From Streptomyces sp. NBC_01016 (GTDB taxonomy: Bacteria; Actinomycetota; Actinomycetes; Streptomycetales; Streptomycetaceae): a stretch of 64,000 nt of DNA. The translations under genes were made by a program, and so were the position numbers. Location: positions 2,666,001-2,730,000 of the forward strand of contig NZ_JAPEOQ010000002.1 of the NCBI RefSeq assembly GCF_026341035.1, in the 5' to 3' direction. A model generated the notes under the pieces. The model had not been told where the DNA came from. It saw nothing but the letters and a program-made list of their open reading frames with translations, and searched no databases. This document shows, piece by piece, positions 24,877-33,075 of the stretch. The first letter of the stretch is position 1. Every line of letters begins with the position of its first letter.

Positions 24877-26235
24877 ATGTCCACCCTGACCACGGTCGAA
24901 CCCGCCACCGCGGCGGCCGTGCAGCGCCGCAGAGTGCTGCTGGCCTCGCTCGTGGGCTCGGCCCTCGAGTGGTACGACTTCTACCTCTACGGCACCGCCG
25001 CGGCCCTCGTATTCAACAAGGTCATTTTCCCGTCGTTCGACGCCACGGCCTCACTGTTCGCCTCGTTCGGCACGCTGGCCGTCGGCTACTTCGTACGGCC
25101 GCTCGGCGGCATCGTCTTCGGCCGCCTCGGCGACCTGTTCGGCCGCAAACGGGTCCTGGTCCTCACCCTGCTCGTGATGGGCGCCTCCACCGTCGGCATG
25201 GCGCTCGTCCCGACGTACGAGCAAGTGGGCGTGCTCGCCCCGATCCTGCTGGTCGTCCTGCGCGCGGTCCAAGGACTCGGCGCGGGCGCCGAGTACGGCG
25301 GGGCCGCCGTCCTTGCGGCGGAGTTCTCCGAGCCCCGAAAGCGCGGGCTGTTCGGGACGGCGCCCAGCATCGGCGTCTACATCGGCATCCTGCTGGCCTC
25401 GGGTGCGTTCGCGCTGGTCACTCAGCTTCCGGAGGACCAGTTCCTGGCCTGGGGTTGGCGTATCCCGTTCGCGGCCAGCGTGCTGGTCATCGCCCTGGCC
25501 CTGGTCATCCGGCTGCGGTTGACGGAGAGCCCCGCCTTCGAGGCGGCGCAGGAGCGCACCGAGACGCAGGAGGTCTCGCCGGTACGGGACGTCGTACGCC
25601 ATGAATGGAAGGCCGGGCTCGTCCTCTTCGGCCTGCAGACCGCGCAGAACGTCGTCGCCTACCTCAACCTGACGTTCCTGGCCGCGTACCTCACCGACAC
25701 CCTCAAGATGTCCAGCTCGACGGGACCGCTCGCCGTCACGGTCGGCACGGCGGTGACGGCCGTGTCGCTCCCGCTGTTCGGCTGGCTCACCGACCGCGTC
25801 GGCCGCAAGCCGGTGGCCCTGGCAGGGACCCTCTTCTCCGCCGTCTTCGTCTTCCCGTACTTCTGGATCATCGACCACGCGCACAGTTCGCTCCCCGTCA
25901 CGCTTGCCGTGGTGGTGAGCATGGGCATCGGGGTGGGCTGCATGTTCGCCCCGCAGGCCGCCTACTTCAGCGAGCTGTTCACGGCGCGCTCCCGCTTCAG
26001 CGGGCTCTCCCTGTACCGGGAGGTGGCCGGCGCGGTGACGGGCGGACTGACCCCGCTCATCGCCGTCGCCCTGGTCGCCGCGGCCGGGGACCGCTCCTGG
26101 GGGCTCGCCCTGTTCGTCGTCGCCGCGTGTGTCGTCGGCAGCGCGGCGGTGGCCCTCGGACCCGAGACACGGGGCCGCGACCTCGCCGCGACGACCGTCT
26201 CCGAACTCCGTGCCTCGACCGGCACGTTTCGCTGA
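24877..26235 (+). CDS. MHS-type MFS metabolite:proton symporter
   Basis: A 452-aa transporter with 12 predicted helices, starting at ATG 24877 behind CAGGAGG. It begins with LASLVGSALEWYDFYLYGTAAAL, the hallmark of the metabolite:H+ symporter family (ShiA/KgtP/ProP type). FGRLGDLFGRKRVLVLTLLVMG and GLGAGAEYGGAAVLAAE follow. These proteins move carboxylates or polar organic acids. Located in the catabolic operon after the dehydratase, it might take up sugar acids directly or export lactate or another product. It differs from the sugar porter of the divergent operon, so the locus has two transport routes. Confidence 0.85.
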   Translation: MSTLTTVEPATAAAVQRRRVLLASLVGSALEWYDFYLYGTAAALVFNKVIFPSFDATASLFASFGTLAVGYFVRPLGGIVFGRLGDLFGRKRVLVLTLLVMGASTVGMALVPTYEQVGVLAPILLVVLRAVQGLGAGAEYGGAAVLAAEFSEPRKRGLFGTAPSIGVYIGILLASGAFALVTQLPEDQFLAWGWRIPFAASVLVIALALVIRLRLTESPAFEAAQERTETQEVSPVRDVVRHEWKAGLVLFGLQTAQNVVAYLNLTFLAAYLTDTLKMSSSTGPLAVTVGTAVTAVSLPLFGWLTDRVGRKPVALAGTLFSAVFVFPYFWIIDHAHSSLPVTLAVVVSMGIGVGCMFAPQAAYFSELFTARSRFSGLSLYREVAGAVTGGLTPLIAVALVAAAGDRSWGLALFVVAACVVGSAAVALGPETRGRDLAATTVSELRASTGTFR

Positions 26236-26291
26236 ACCACCCCTAGAACAGGCCCTCTTGAGCGCCCGCCCGCAAGGACAGTGCTCAGGAG

Positions 26292-26333
26292 GCGACAGCA
26301 AGACATCAGGAAGCGACAGCAAGACATCAGGAA
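26292..26333 (+). repeat. 21-bp perfect tandem repeat in the leader of the hydrolase gene
   Basis: Copies 26292-26312 and 26313-26333 are identical and adjacent, and each ends in an AGGAA Shine-Dalgarno-like sequence. The second copy sits at normal spacing from ATG 26340. This looks like a recent slippage duplication that may alter translation efficiency. Confidence 0.9.
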
Positions 26334-26339
26334 GGCATC

Positions 26340-27182
26340 ATGCGTATCGCTCGCCTCGGCCGCCCCGGCCAGGAGATCCCCGTCGTCCTCGACGGCGACC
26401 GCGTGCTCGATCTGCGCGGAGTGACCCCGGACGTGACACCCGAGTTCCTCGAACACGGTCTGAACAGCCTCGACGTCACCACCCTGCCCGAACTCCCGGA
26501 TGCCGCCGGTCTGCGCCACGGCCCGCCGATCACCCGACCCACCGCGGTCGTCTGCGTCGGCATGAACTACGCCAAGCACGCGGCCGAGTCCGGCGCCGAA
26601 CCACCCACCGAGCCGGTCGTGTTCCTCAAACACCCCAACACGGTGGTCGGCCCCGACGACCCGGTCACCATCCCGCGGGGCAGCACCATGACGGACTGGG
26701 AGGTCGAACTCGGCGTCGTCATCGGCAAGCGCACGAGCTACCTCGACTCACCGGCCGACGCCGCGGCCCACATCGCCGGCTACGTCCTGGTCAACGATGT
26801 CTCCGAGCGCGAGCTGCAGCTGCACACCTCGGGCGGCCAGTGGTCCAAGGGCAAGTGCGCGCCGACGTTCACGCCGGTCGGACCCTGGTTGGTCACCGGC
26901 GACGCACTGGACCCGGCGGCGGTTCAGCTCCGCAGCCGCGTGGGCGGCGAGCCGCGGCAGGACTCAAGCACCGCGGACCTGATCTTCTCCGTGCCCGAAG
27001 TCCTGTACCGGCTCAGCCAGTTCATGACTCTGGAGCCCGGCGACCTGATCCTCACCGGCACCCCCGAGGGAGTCGCCCTGTCCGGACGCTTCCCCTACCT
27101 GACGGCCGGGGACGTCGTGGAGCTGGAGGGCGAAGGGCTCGGAAAGCAGCGCCAGACCATGGCCGCGGAGGGAACCCGATGA
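26340..27182 (+). CDS. fumarylacetoacetase-fold hydrolase, likely 2,4-diketo-3-deoxy-L-fuconate hydrolase
   Basis: A 280-aa FAH-superfamily enzyme. An N-terminal domain of about 65 residues is followed by the catalytic fold: VCVGMNYAKHAAESG (oxyanion region), DWEVELGVVIGKR with metal-binding Glu residues, GYVLVNDVSERELQ with a metal Asp, and ILTGTPEGVALS. It cleaves a C-C bond of a beta-diketo acid. Coupled by ATGA to the SDR and placed after the dehydratase, it fits the last step of the oxidative fucose route, giving pyruvate and L-lactate. An aromatic-pathway FAH role is possible but less supported by the neighbours. Confidence 0.83.
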   Translation: MRIARLGRPGQEIPVVLDGDRVLDLRGVTPDVTPEFLEHGLNSLDVTTLPELPDAAGLRHGPPITRPTAVVCVGMNYAKHAAESGAEPPTEPVVFLKHPNTVVGPDDPVTIPRGSTMTDWEVELGVVIGKRTSYLDSPADAAAHIAGYVLVNDVSERELQLHTSGGQWSKGKCAPTFTPVGPWLVTGDALDPAAVQLRSRVGGEPRQDSSTADLIFSVPEVLYRLSQFMTLEPGDLILTGTPEGVALSGRFPYLTAGDVVELEGEGLGKQRQTMAAEGTR

Positions 27183-27988
27183 ACGAGGAGACGACACCGA
27201 TGACCGGGACCTCGCCGAGGGCGACACACACCTCCGAGTACGCGGGTCTCGTCGCCGTGGTGACCGGCGGTGCGTCCGGGATCGGCCTGGCCACGGCCCG
27301 CGAACTGCACGCCCGTGGCGCCGAGGTGGCCGTGCTCGACCTGGCCGAGTCGGACGAGCCGTTCCTGCACGTGCGCTGCGACGTGACGGACGACGACGCC
27401 GTCCGTACGGCCATCGAAACGGTCACCGACCGGCTCGGGGGCGTGAACGTCCTGGTCAACAACGCGGGGATGGGCGCCCAGGGCACGGTCGAGGACAACG
27501 CCCCCGACGAGTGGCACCGCGTGCTCGATGTCAACGTGGTCGGCATCGCCCGCGTGACGGCGGCGGCCCTGCCGGCCTTGCGCAAGGCGGCCGCCGGAGG
27601 GGAGGGGCACGCGGCGATCGTCAACATGTGCTCGATCGCGGCGACCGCCGGGCTGCCGCAGCGCGCCCTCTACTCGGCGAGCAAGGGCGCCGTCCTGGCA
27701 CTCACTCGCGCCATGGCCGCCGACCACCTCCGCGAGGGCATCCGCGTCACCTGCGTGAACCCCGGCACGGCGGACACACCTTGGGTGAACCGCCTCCTGT
27801 CACTCGCGGACGACCCCGAGGCCGAACGCGCCGCCCTGGCCGCCCGCCAGCCCAGCGGCCGCCTGGTGAGCGCCACCGAAGTCGCGTACGCAGTCGCCTA
27901 CTTGGCAAGCCCGCACTCCGGCGCCACCACCGGCACGGACCTTGCCGTGGACGGCGGGATGCAGGGGCTGCGGCTGCGGTCCGAGTGA
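27179..27988 (+). CDS. short-chain dehydrogenase, likely 2-keto-3-deoxy-L-fuconate dehydrogenase
   Basis: A 269-aa classical SDR whose ATG overlaps the hydrolase stop by ATGA. It has VVTGGASGIGLATA (cofactor loop, about 24-37), a VLDLAES turn favouring NAD, NNAGMGAQG, catalytic Ser in MCSIAATAGL, YSASKG (Tyr/Lys) and VNPGTADTPW. The product of the dehydratase would be oxidised at C4 to the diketo acid used by the hydrolase encoded just upstream. SDR specificity is inferred from the operon order and is not visible in the sequence. Confidence 0.83.
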   Translation: MNEETTPMTGTSPRATHTSEYAGLVAVVTGGASGIGLATARELHARGAEVAVLDLAESDEPFLHVRCDVTDDDAVRTAIETVTDRLGGVNVLVNNAGMGAQGTVEDNAPDEWHRVLDVNVVGIARVTAAALPALRKAAAGGEGHAAIVNMCSIAATAGLPQRALYSASKGAVLALTRAMAADHLREGIRVTCVNPGTADTPWVNRLLSLADDPEAERAALAARQPSGRLVSATEVAYAVAYLASPHSGATTGTDLAVDGGMQGLRLRSE

Positions 27989-28118
27989 GGTCGGGGCCGA
28001 CGGCTCGGCACGTGCCCCAACCAGGACACGGCCGCGCCGTCGGCAAGCCCCTCAACCGGCTCGGCGGCAGGCGCAGAGTTCCGTCAATGGGCCTTCAGGT
28101 GGACACCCCGACGATCAG

Positions 28119-28212
28119 TCACGGCGGATCAGCGCCATCGCCATCTGCTGGACGGAGCGGGTGAAGCGGCGAGGGTCGTCAGGTGGTGTCATGTGGCGGA
28201 TCAGGTCGCCGT
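28119..28212 (-). pseudogene. C-terminal remnant of an unidentified minus-strand gene
   Basis: Reading the minus strand towards the TGA at 28119-28121 gives a plausible protein C-terminus (GDLIRHMTPPDD, FTRSVQQMAMALIRRD), but upstream the frame runs into the CoA-transferase remnant on the other strand. It has no start of its own. It looks like the tail of a gene cut by a deletion or rearrangement. The family is uncertain, possibly a regulator. Confidence 0.35.
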
Positions 28213-28218
28213 CCCCTC

Positions 28219-28359
28219 GGCTGCGTCGACCGCGTCTACACCGACCTCGCGGTCTTCGACATCACCCCGCAGAGCGTCCGTGTCGCGCAGACCTTCGGCG
28301 TCAACCTCGACGAGTTCGCGGCGCGCATGGATGTACCGCTGATTGCTGCCGAAGGGTGA
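28219..28359 (+). pseudogene. C-terminal remnant of a CoA-transferase subunit B (pcaJ/scoB-like)
   Basis: This 47-codon stretch ending at TGA 28357-28359 reads GCVDRVYTDLAVFDITPQ and then FGVNLDEFAARMDVPL. That is the characteristic end of 3-oxoacid/3-oxoadipate CoA-transferase beta subunits. Nothing upstream continues the fold, so about 80 percent of the gene is missing. It suggests that a beta-ketoadipate or ketone-body CoA-transferase operon once lay here and was deleted. Confidence 0.7.
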
Positions 28360-28386
28360 TGTGACGCCGGCACGAAGAGCTACGTC

Positions 28387-28428
28387 GCCGAACTGCCCCA
28401 CCAATAAGCAGTGGTGGGGCAGTTCGGC
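28387..28428. terminator. strong terminator hairpin downstream of phosphotransferase gene
   Basis: A perfect 16-bp inverted repeat (28387-28402 with 28413-28428) with a 10-base loop ends 4 bases before the stop codon of the minus-strand phosphotransferase gene. It is the clearest hairpin in the window and probably acts in both directions. Confidence 0.85.
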
Positions 28429-28432
28429 CGCT

Positions 28433-29431
28433 TCACGCCTCGTAAGCGAGTGCCTTCTGCAGATGAAAGTCCGCGACGCCGAGCATCCAGTCCCGGTTCG
28501 GGAAGTCGCCCTCGGCGATGCGAAGGGGGCCGCCGACCAGGTCCAGGTGCATCACGTACTGGTAGAACTTGAGGCGTCGCGGGTCGAGTTCCGGGTTGCG
28601 GAGTGCCTCGTAGTACGAGCCGAAGCGCATCCGCATCCAGCAGTGCTCCACTTCGGTGTCGGTGTACATCAGGCCCTCGATGTCGATGATCACGGGCTCG
28701 CCGTCGGGTCCGACAAGCGTGTGTTCCGCGCAGAGTTCGCCATGGACCACACCGAACTCCGTGCGCGGCTCGAGTGCGGCGTGCAGGGTGCGGAGCTTCT
28801 CCTCCAACCTTCCCTCGCCTGCGGCCGCGCGGGTGTCGCGGGGCACGGCGGTGGCGATGTTCACCAGCGCGCGCTCCAGGTATGCCTGCTCGCAGGTCGT
28901 GTCCGGCGGCTCGCCCCCGCCGTCGATCCATGCCACCCGCCCGAAGGCCGGCGCGTGGTGGGCGTGCATGCGCCTCAGCATGTTCGAGAGCTGAGTGAGG
29001 GTCTGCCGGCCCGCGTCCGGATCGCGTTCCAACAACGCCTCCAGCGTGCCGCCGCGGATGTCCTCCGCCACCGCGATGTCTGCCGGATATAGACGCTTGC
29101 TGCGGTCGGCGAGCAACAACCGCGGCGATCGAGCCCCGACCGCTTCAAGGCGACGGGTGGCAGCCTCGAAGTAGTCGATGCCGGATGCGTGGGCGAACGG
29201 GTTCGACGGGTCGTCGTGGCCCTCCGGGAGCAGACCGTCCCAGTAGTCCTCAGCGGTGTTCCAGACATAGACGATGGTGCTCGAGGCGTCGTCCAGCGTG
29301 ACGCGGTAGACGCCCTTCTTGCTGCCTTTGAGCAGCCGGTCGACGGCAGCGATGCGGCGGTCGGTCCCGAAGGCCTCCCGTATGACCGGGGCCAGGGCCT
29401 CGGCGTCGGCGAAATTCCGCTCGTCGGTCAC
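28433..29431 (-). CDS. aminoglycoside-phosphotransferase-fold kinase, variant active site
   Basis: A 332-aa protein from GTG 29431 behind GAGGGGA. The N-lobe has a GSKKGVYRVTL loop and a strand with STIVYVWN. The C-lobe carries VVHGELCAEHTLV (about 228-240) and IIDIEGLMY (about 248-256). Standard kinases of this fold have HGDxxxxN; here Asp is Glu231 and Asn is His237, while the metal-binding DxE is kept. Activity may be changed or the substrate unusual. Members of this family phosphorylate small molecules such as antibiotics, homoserine or choline. It stands alone between a terminator and the FAD monooxygenase gene. Not called a resistance gene. Confidence 0.75.
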   Translation of the reverse strand: MTDERNFADAEALAPVIREAFGTDRRIAAVDRLLKGSKKGVYRVTLDDASSTIVYVWNTAEDYWDGLLPEGHDDPSNPFAHASGIDYFEAATRRLEAVGARSPRLLLADRSKRLYPADIAVAEDIRGGTLEALLERDPDAGRQTLTQLSNMLRRMHAHHAPAFGRVAWIDGGGEPPDTTCEQAYLERALVNIATAVPRDTRAAAGEGRLEEKLRTLHAALEPRTEFGVVHGELCAEHTLVGPDGEPVIIDIEGLMYTDTEVEHCWMRMRFGSYYEALRNPELDPRRLKFYQYVMHLDLVGGPLRIAEGDFPNRDWMLGVADFHLQKALAYEA

Positions 29432-29568
29432 GTCCGGTTCCCCTCTGCGGAGCGGCTGTATCGGCCCCCGGGGCACGCCCTCGCCGCGATGGGGCATGGC
29501 GACACGTTGCGCTGGATCCCGGCAGCTATGCGTTCGTGCACGCCGCCTCCCCACCAGCGTGAGTGCGC

Positions 29569-30780
29569 TCACTGCCGCGCAAGTCCGCCGTCCTCGCCTA
29601 CTGCCGAGGCATCCCAGTCGATGTGGTGGCCGTACGTCTGCCGTGACTGTTCGCCGTTGGCAAGGCGGGGCAGGAGCAGTGGCATCAGCAGATCGCGGAC
29701 GATCCGTCCGACCGGGCCTGCGGCCTTGTTGTTGTTGATCCGGGCGGCCTGCTTCACGATCCGTTCGACGCGCGGGCGGCGCAGTGCCTCGTACGCGGCG
29801 AAGGCGCCCTCGATCGTGGGTAGATCGCGCAGTGCCTTGGCGAGCTCCACGGCGTCCTCGACGGACAGTGAGGCGCCCTGGCCGGATGTCGGCGAGGGGG
29901 CGTGGGCGGCGTCACCGATGACGATCATCCGGCCGCGGTGCCAGGCCGGGACGCCCAGCATGGCGTGCATCGGGCTCGCCGGGGTGATCTCCTGGCTCGC
30001 GCGGATCAACTCGGCGGCAGGGCCCGCGTCATCGGCGAACAGGGCGGCGAGTCGGCGTCGCCACTGCTCGGCGTCGATGGCTTCGACCTCGCCGCGGGCC
30101 GGTTCGTCCTGGCGCGGCAGGTTGGCGAACCACCAGACCTCACCGTCGGGCGCGGGTGCGTAGCCGAAGAAGGCGCGTTTGCCGAACACCATCTGGTAGC
30201 TGCCCACTTCCGTGTTCACCGGCACACCGCGGGTGTAACCGCCGAGACCGATGAGGCCGGAGTAGGCGGGGGCGGGCGCCGCGGGGTCGATGAGCCCCCG
30301 GACCGTCGAGTGCAGCCCGTCGCAGCCGATCAGCAGATCGCCGTACTCCTCGCTGCCGTCGGCGAAGACCGCGCGGACGCCGTCGCCCGTGTCCTGTGCC
30401 TCGACCAGGCGCTTGCCGTGCTCGATGCGGATGCCGCGGCGCAGGGCCTCGTCGCGCAGCCCGCGATACAGGTCGGCGCGCTTGAGTGTCCGGCTGGTGA
30501 TGTCCCCGTCCGGCCGACTGGTGCGCACCCGGCCCAGTGCCTTCCCGGTGGTGGAGACCATGTCGATGCCCGGGGTCTCGAACCCCGCGGCGCCGACCGC
30601 AGCGTCGGCCTCTATGGCGCGGAGGGCGTCGATGCCGTTCGAGCCCAGCGTCAGGAAGACGCCGACGTTCTCGGCGCCCCCGGCGTGGGCCTCGTAGACC
30701 GTCGCGTCGACGCCGGCCCGCTGGAGCGCCATGGCGGCGGCGGGCCCGGCCATACCGCTACCGATGATCAATGCTTTCAC
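29569..30780 (-). CDS. FAD-dependent monooxygenase (PHBH-fold)
   Basis: A 403-aa flavoprotein hydroxylase. GSGMAGPAAAMALQRAG (7-23) binds the FAD ADP moiety, LLIGCDGLHSTVRGL carries the DG motif for NADPH/FAD, and GRMIVIGDAAHAPSPTSGQGASLSVEDAVELA is the GDAAH motif near the ribityl chain. It inserts oxygen into an aromatic or similar substrate. There is no signal peptide. The gene is divergent from a MarR regulator with an operator between them, the common design for a detoxifying or aromatic-catabolic monooxygenase induced by its substrate. The substrate is unknown. Confidence 0.87.
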   Translation of the reverse strand: MKALIIGSGMAGPAAAMALQRAGVDATVYEAHAGGAENVGVFLTLGSNGIDALRAIEADAAVGAAGFETPGIDMVSTTGKALGRVRTSRPDGDITSRTLKRADLYRGLRDEALRRGIRIEHGKRLVEAQDTGDGVRAVFADGSEEYGDLLIGCDGLHSTVRGLIDPAAPAPAYSGLIGLGGYTRGVPVNTEVGSYQMVFGKRAFFGYAPAPDGEVWWFANLPRQDEPARGEVEAIDAEQWRRRLAALFADDAGPAAELIRASQEITPASPMHAMLGVPAWHRGRMIVIGDAAHAPSPTSGQGASLSVEDAVELAKALRDLPTIEGAFAAYEALRRPRVERIVKQAARINNNKAAGPVGRIVRDLLMPLLLPRLANGEQSRQTYGHHIDWDASAVGEDGGLARQ

Positions 30781-30818
30781 GTTGAGTCGCCTCTTCCATC
30801 CCGGTGATCACAGTAAGT

Positions 30819-30842
30819 TATTTAGATCTATCGAACTAAATA
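30819..30842. promoter_or_regulatory. MarR operator between monooxygenase and regulator
   Basis: TATTTAG (30819-30825) and CTAAATA (30836-30842) form a perfect 7-bp inverted repeat with a 10-base centre, in an AT-rich patch between the divergent genes. TACGAT at 30850-30855 lies 6 bases before the GTG of the MarR gene, suggesting a leaderless message controlled by this site. Confidence 0.65.
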
Positions 30843-30861
30843 GTATGGCTACGATGCCGCT

Positions 30862-31341
30862 GTGACAACTCACGAGGAATCCGCACGGCCCACCGGTCGG
30901 GAGGAACTGGTGGACGAGGTGCTGCTGGCCGGCCGCGAACTGTCCACCGCCGCCGTTCTCTTCCACACCGCACTCGCCTCCCGCCAGGGGCTGAGCGCCA
31001 CGGACACGAAGGCGCTGGACCTGGTCGCTCGGCTCGGACCGATGACGGCCGGCGACCTCGCTCGCCATCTGGCCCTCAAGCCCGCCTCCGTCACCGCCCT
31101 CATCGGCCGCCTGGAGGACAAGGACGCCCTGCGCAAGGCCCCGGACCCGGGGGACGGCCGCAAGGTGGTGCTGCACTTCAACGAGGAGTTCGCGGCCCGC
31201 AACCTGCACTACTTCGCCGACCTCGTCGGTTCACTGCGGGAGCTGTGCGAGCACTACACGGACGAGCAACTGGCGACGATCGCGTCCTTCACGAGGGAGG
31301 CGGCACGTCGGCAGGCGGAGGCGACGCAGAGGTTGGCCTGA
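30862..31341 (+). CDS. MarR-family transcriptional regulator
   Basis: A 159-aa dimeric winged-helix repressor from GTG 30862. The core reads LSATDTKALDLVARLGPMTAGDLARHLALKPASVTALIGRLEDKDALRKAPDPGDGRKVVLHFN, with the wing in DPGDGRK. N- and C-terminal helices form the dimer interface. It most likely represses itself and the divergent FAD monooxygenase through the TATTTAG/CTAAATA site and responds to an aromatic ligand. Confidence 0.88.
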   Translation: MTTHEESARPTGREELVDEVLLAGRELSTAAVLFHTALASRQGLSATDTKALDLVARLGPMTAGDLARHLALKPASVTALIGRLEDKDALRKAPDPGDGRKVVLHFNEEFAARNLHYFADLVGSLRELCEHYTDEQLATIASFTREAARRQAEATQRLA

Positions 31342-31358
31342 TCCGGGACCCGCGGGCC

Positions 31359-32801
31359 TCAGTGCCCGGTCCGCCGGGTCTGGCGGAAGATCCAGTCCCG
31401 GATGCCCGGGATGTCGTACGCGATCTGCCAGGTCCCCATGTGCGCGTTCGTCGCTGTGGAGTTGGCCGTCACCGTGCCGGTCAGGAAGGTCGCGTAGTTC
31501 ACCGGCGCCTTCTGCTTCTCAAGGTTGCGGACGTCGGCGGCGAACTGCGCGGCGGTGGCTCCCGCGTCCCAGACCGCCTTGCCGACGCTCGTCCCCTGCG
31601 CCGCGATCACGTCGGTGATCGCGTTCCCACCGGGATACGCCTTCGTGTCGTCCTGCGAGACCACGATCCAGAGGTTCTTCCGCGCGAGCGGCGCGGCCTG
31701 CTCCGCCGGCCACTGCCCGGCGACGATGTAGGCCGCCGCGAAGAGGTCCGGGTACGCGATGTTCAGGCCGAGCGACATCATCGCGCCCATCGACTGGCCG
31801 GTGGTGTAGCGGCGGTCGGCGTCGACGGCGTACGTCTCGGTGATCTCCTCGACGAGGTGCGCCGTGGTCTCGAAGAGCGCCATCGGCTCGTAGTCGTCGT
31901 CGACCACGACCGCCCCGTACTCGGGCGCGAGGACGAACGCCTCGTTCCTGGCCTGGTCCTCGGGGCTCGCCCAGCACACCGCGCCGTTGCCCTGGACCAG
32001 GGGCGAGATCGTGTCGATGTTGATCAGGCTCGCGTCGTGCATGAAGAGGACCAGCGGGTAGCGGCGTCCGGGCGAGCCGTGCCGGTGGCTCTTCGGTACG
32101 AAGAGGTTGTAGCGGAGCGTCTGGCCGGTGGCCGGGTCGTCGAACGTGAACTGCCTGAAGTCGTCGACGACGAGGTTGCTGACGGAACTGGTGGTGACGG
32201 GCGTGGAGTTGGTCGGCAGGGCGCCGCCGTGGACGGTGGCGACGGGGCCGGTCTGGGTCACGGTGGCCGACGCGGGCGTGAGGGTGGCGTTGCTGGGGGT
32301 GGTGTCGCCGACCTTGGGGCCGCCGGCGCCGGCGCCGGTGCCGGTGCTCCCGCTCGGGCTCGGACTGGGGCTCGCGCTCGCGCTCGTACTGGCGCTGGGG
32401 CTCGCCGTGTCGCCTCCGCCTCCGCCCCCGCCGCCCGTGCTCCATAGCAGTGCCCCGTCGTCGTCCGGGGAGAGCTCGACCATGACGTACCGGCCGTCCC
32501 TGCCGCGTTCGGCGAGCTCGGGTGTCCGGTTCGCATAGACCTTCGTCACCGTCCGGTCCGCGACCTCGAAGGCCGATCCGCAGAGCGCGGAGTTGTCGAT
32601 GTCGCGGTCGTATTCGACCGCAAGGGCAATGAGCTTCTGCCCGGCGCCGTACACCTTGGTAATTGCTGTGGCGCCTTTTATGTGCCCGGCCTGTGAGGCC
32701 GCCGCATCCTGGGCGCTGGCATTGCTTACGGACAAACCGCCGGCCGCGGCAAGGCCGGAGACGGCCGCCGTACCGGCGATGAATGTGCGCCTGTCCACCA
32801 T
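31359..32801 (-). CDS. secreted alpha/beta hydrolase, peptidase/PHB-depolymerase-like esterase
   Basis: A 480-aa exported protein from ATG 32801 behind AGGAG. A Tat-type signal (DRRTFIAGTAAVSGLAAAGGLS) is followed by a small N-terminal domain (GHIKGATAITKVYGAGQKL). A Gly run and a Ser/Pro linker (about 121-160) come next, then the catalytic domain with YPLVLFMHDAS, YTTGQSMGAMMSLGL (Ser nucleophile in GQSMG) and the His near NAHMGTWQ. The layout matches multidomain polymer- or peptide-ester hydrolases of the LpqC/feruloyl-esterase type. The linker is encoded by repetitive DNA. Substrate unknown; a plant-wall ester or polyester is possible. Confidence 0.8.
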   Translation of the reverse strand: MVDRRTFIAGTAAVSGLAAAGGLSVSNASAQDAAASQAGHIKGATAITKVYGAGQKLIALAVEYDRDIDNSALCGSAFEVADRTVTKVYANRTPELAERGRDGRYVMVELSPDDDGALLWSTGGGGGGGGDTASPSASTSASASPSPSPSGSTGTGAGAGGPKVGDTTPSNATLTPASATVTQTGPVATVHGGALPTNSTPVTTSSVSNLVVDDFRQFTFDDPATGQTLRYNLFVPKSHRHGSPGRRYPLVLFMHDASLINIDTISPLVQGNGAVCWASPEDQARNEAFVLAPEYGAVVVDDDYEPMALFETTAHLVEEITETYAVDADRRYTTGQSMGAMMSLGLNIAYPDLFAAAYIVAGQWPAEQAAPLARKNLWIVVSQDDTKAYPGGNAITDVIAAQGTSVGKAVWDAGATAAQFAADVRNLEKQKAPVNYATFLTGTVTANSTATNAHMGTWQIAYDIPGIRDWIFRQTRRTGH

Positions 32802-33075
32802 GACGACTCCTAGTTTGGAACGGTCGCTGAGGCTGCTGGTCGATCGCGCCGGACATTACGCCGGATCATAGGGAAGGTCTCCCGGCTACCTGTGAATTTC
32901 CATCGGGAAAAAGGGCGCGCAGCAATTCCGTGCCAGGTGAAAGTGGGTGGCCGGTATTGATGACGAAGCTTGCAACCTTTGGTTTCACTCCCTGGTCGTT
33001 GTTGCACGGCGAAAATGCCTGTGATGCTGCCCGCCGTTACGTCTGCCGACCGAGTGCCGACCATGGAGGACCACA

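Noticed and set aside
28433..29431. Phosphotransferase-fold gene as an antibiotic-resistance gene
   Set aside because: The catalytic loop departs from aminoglycoside kinases and there is no supporting context, so only the fold is stated.
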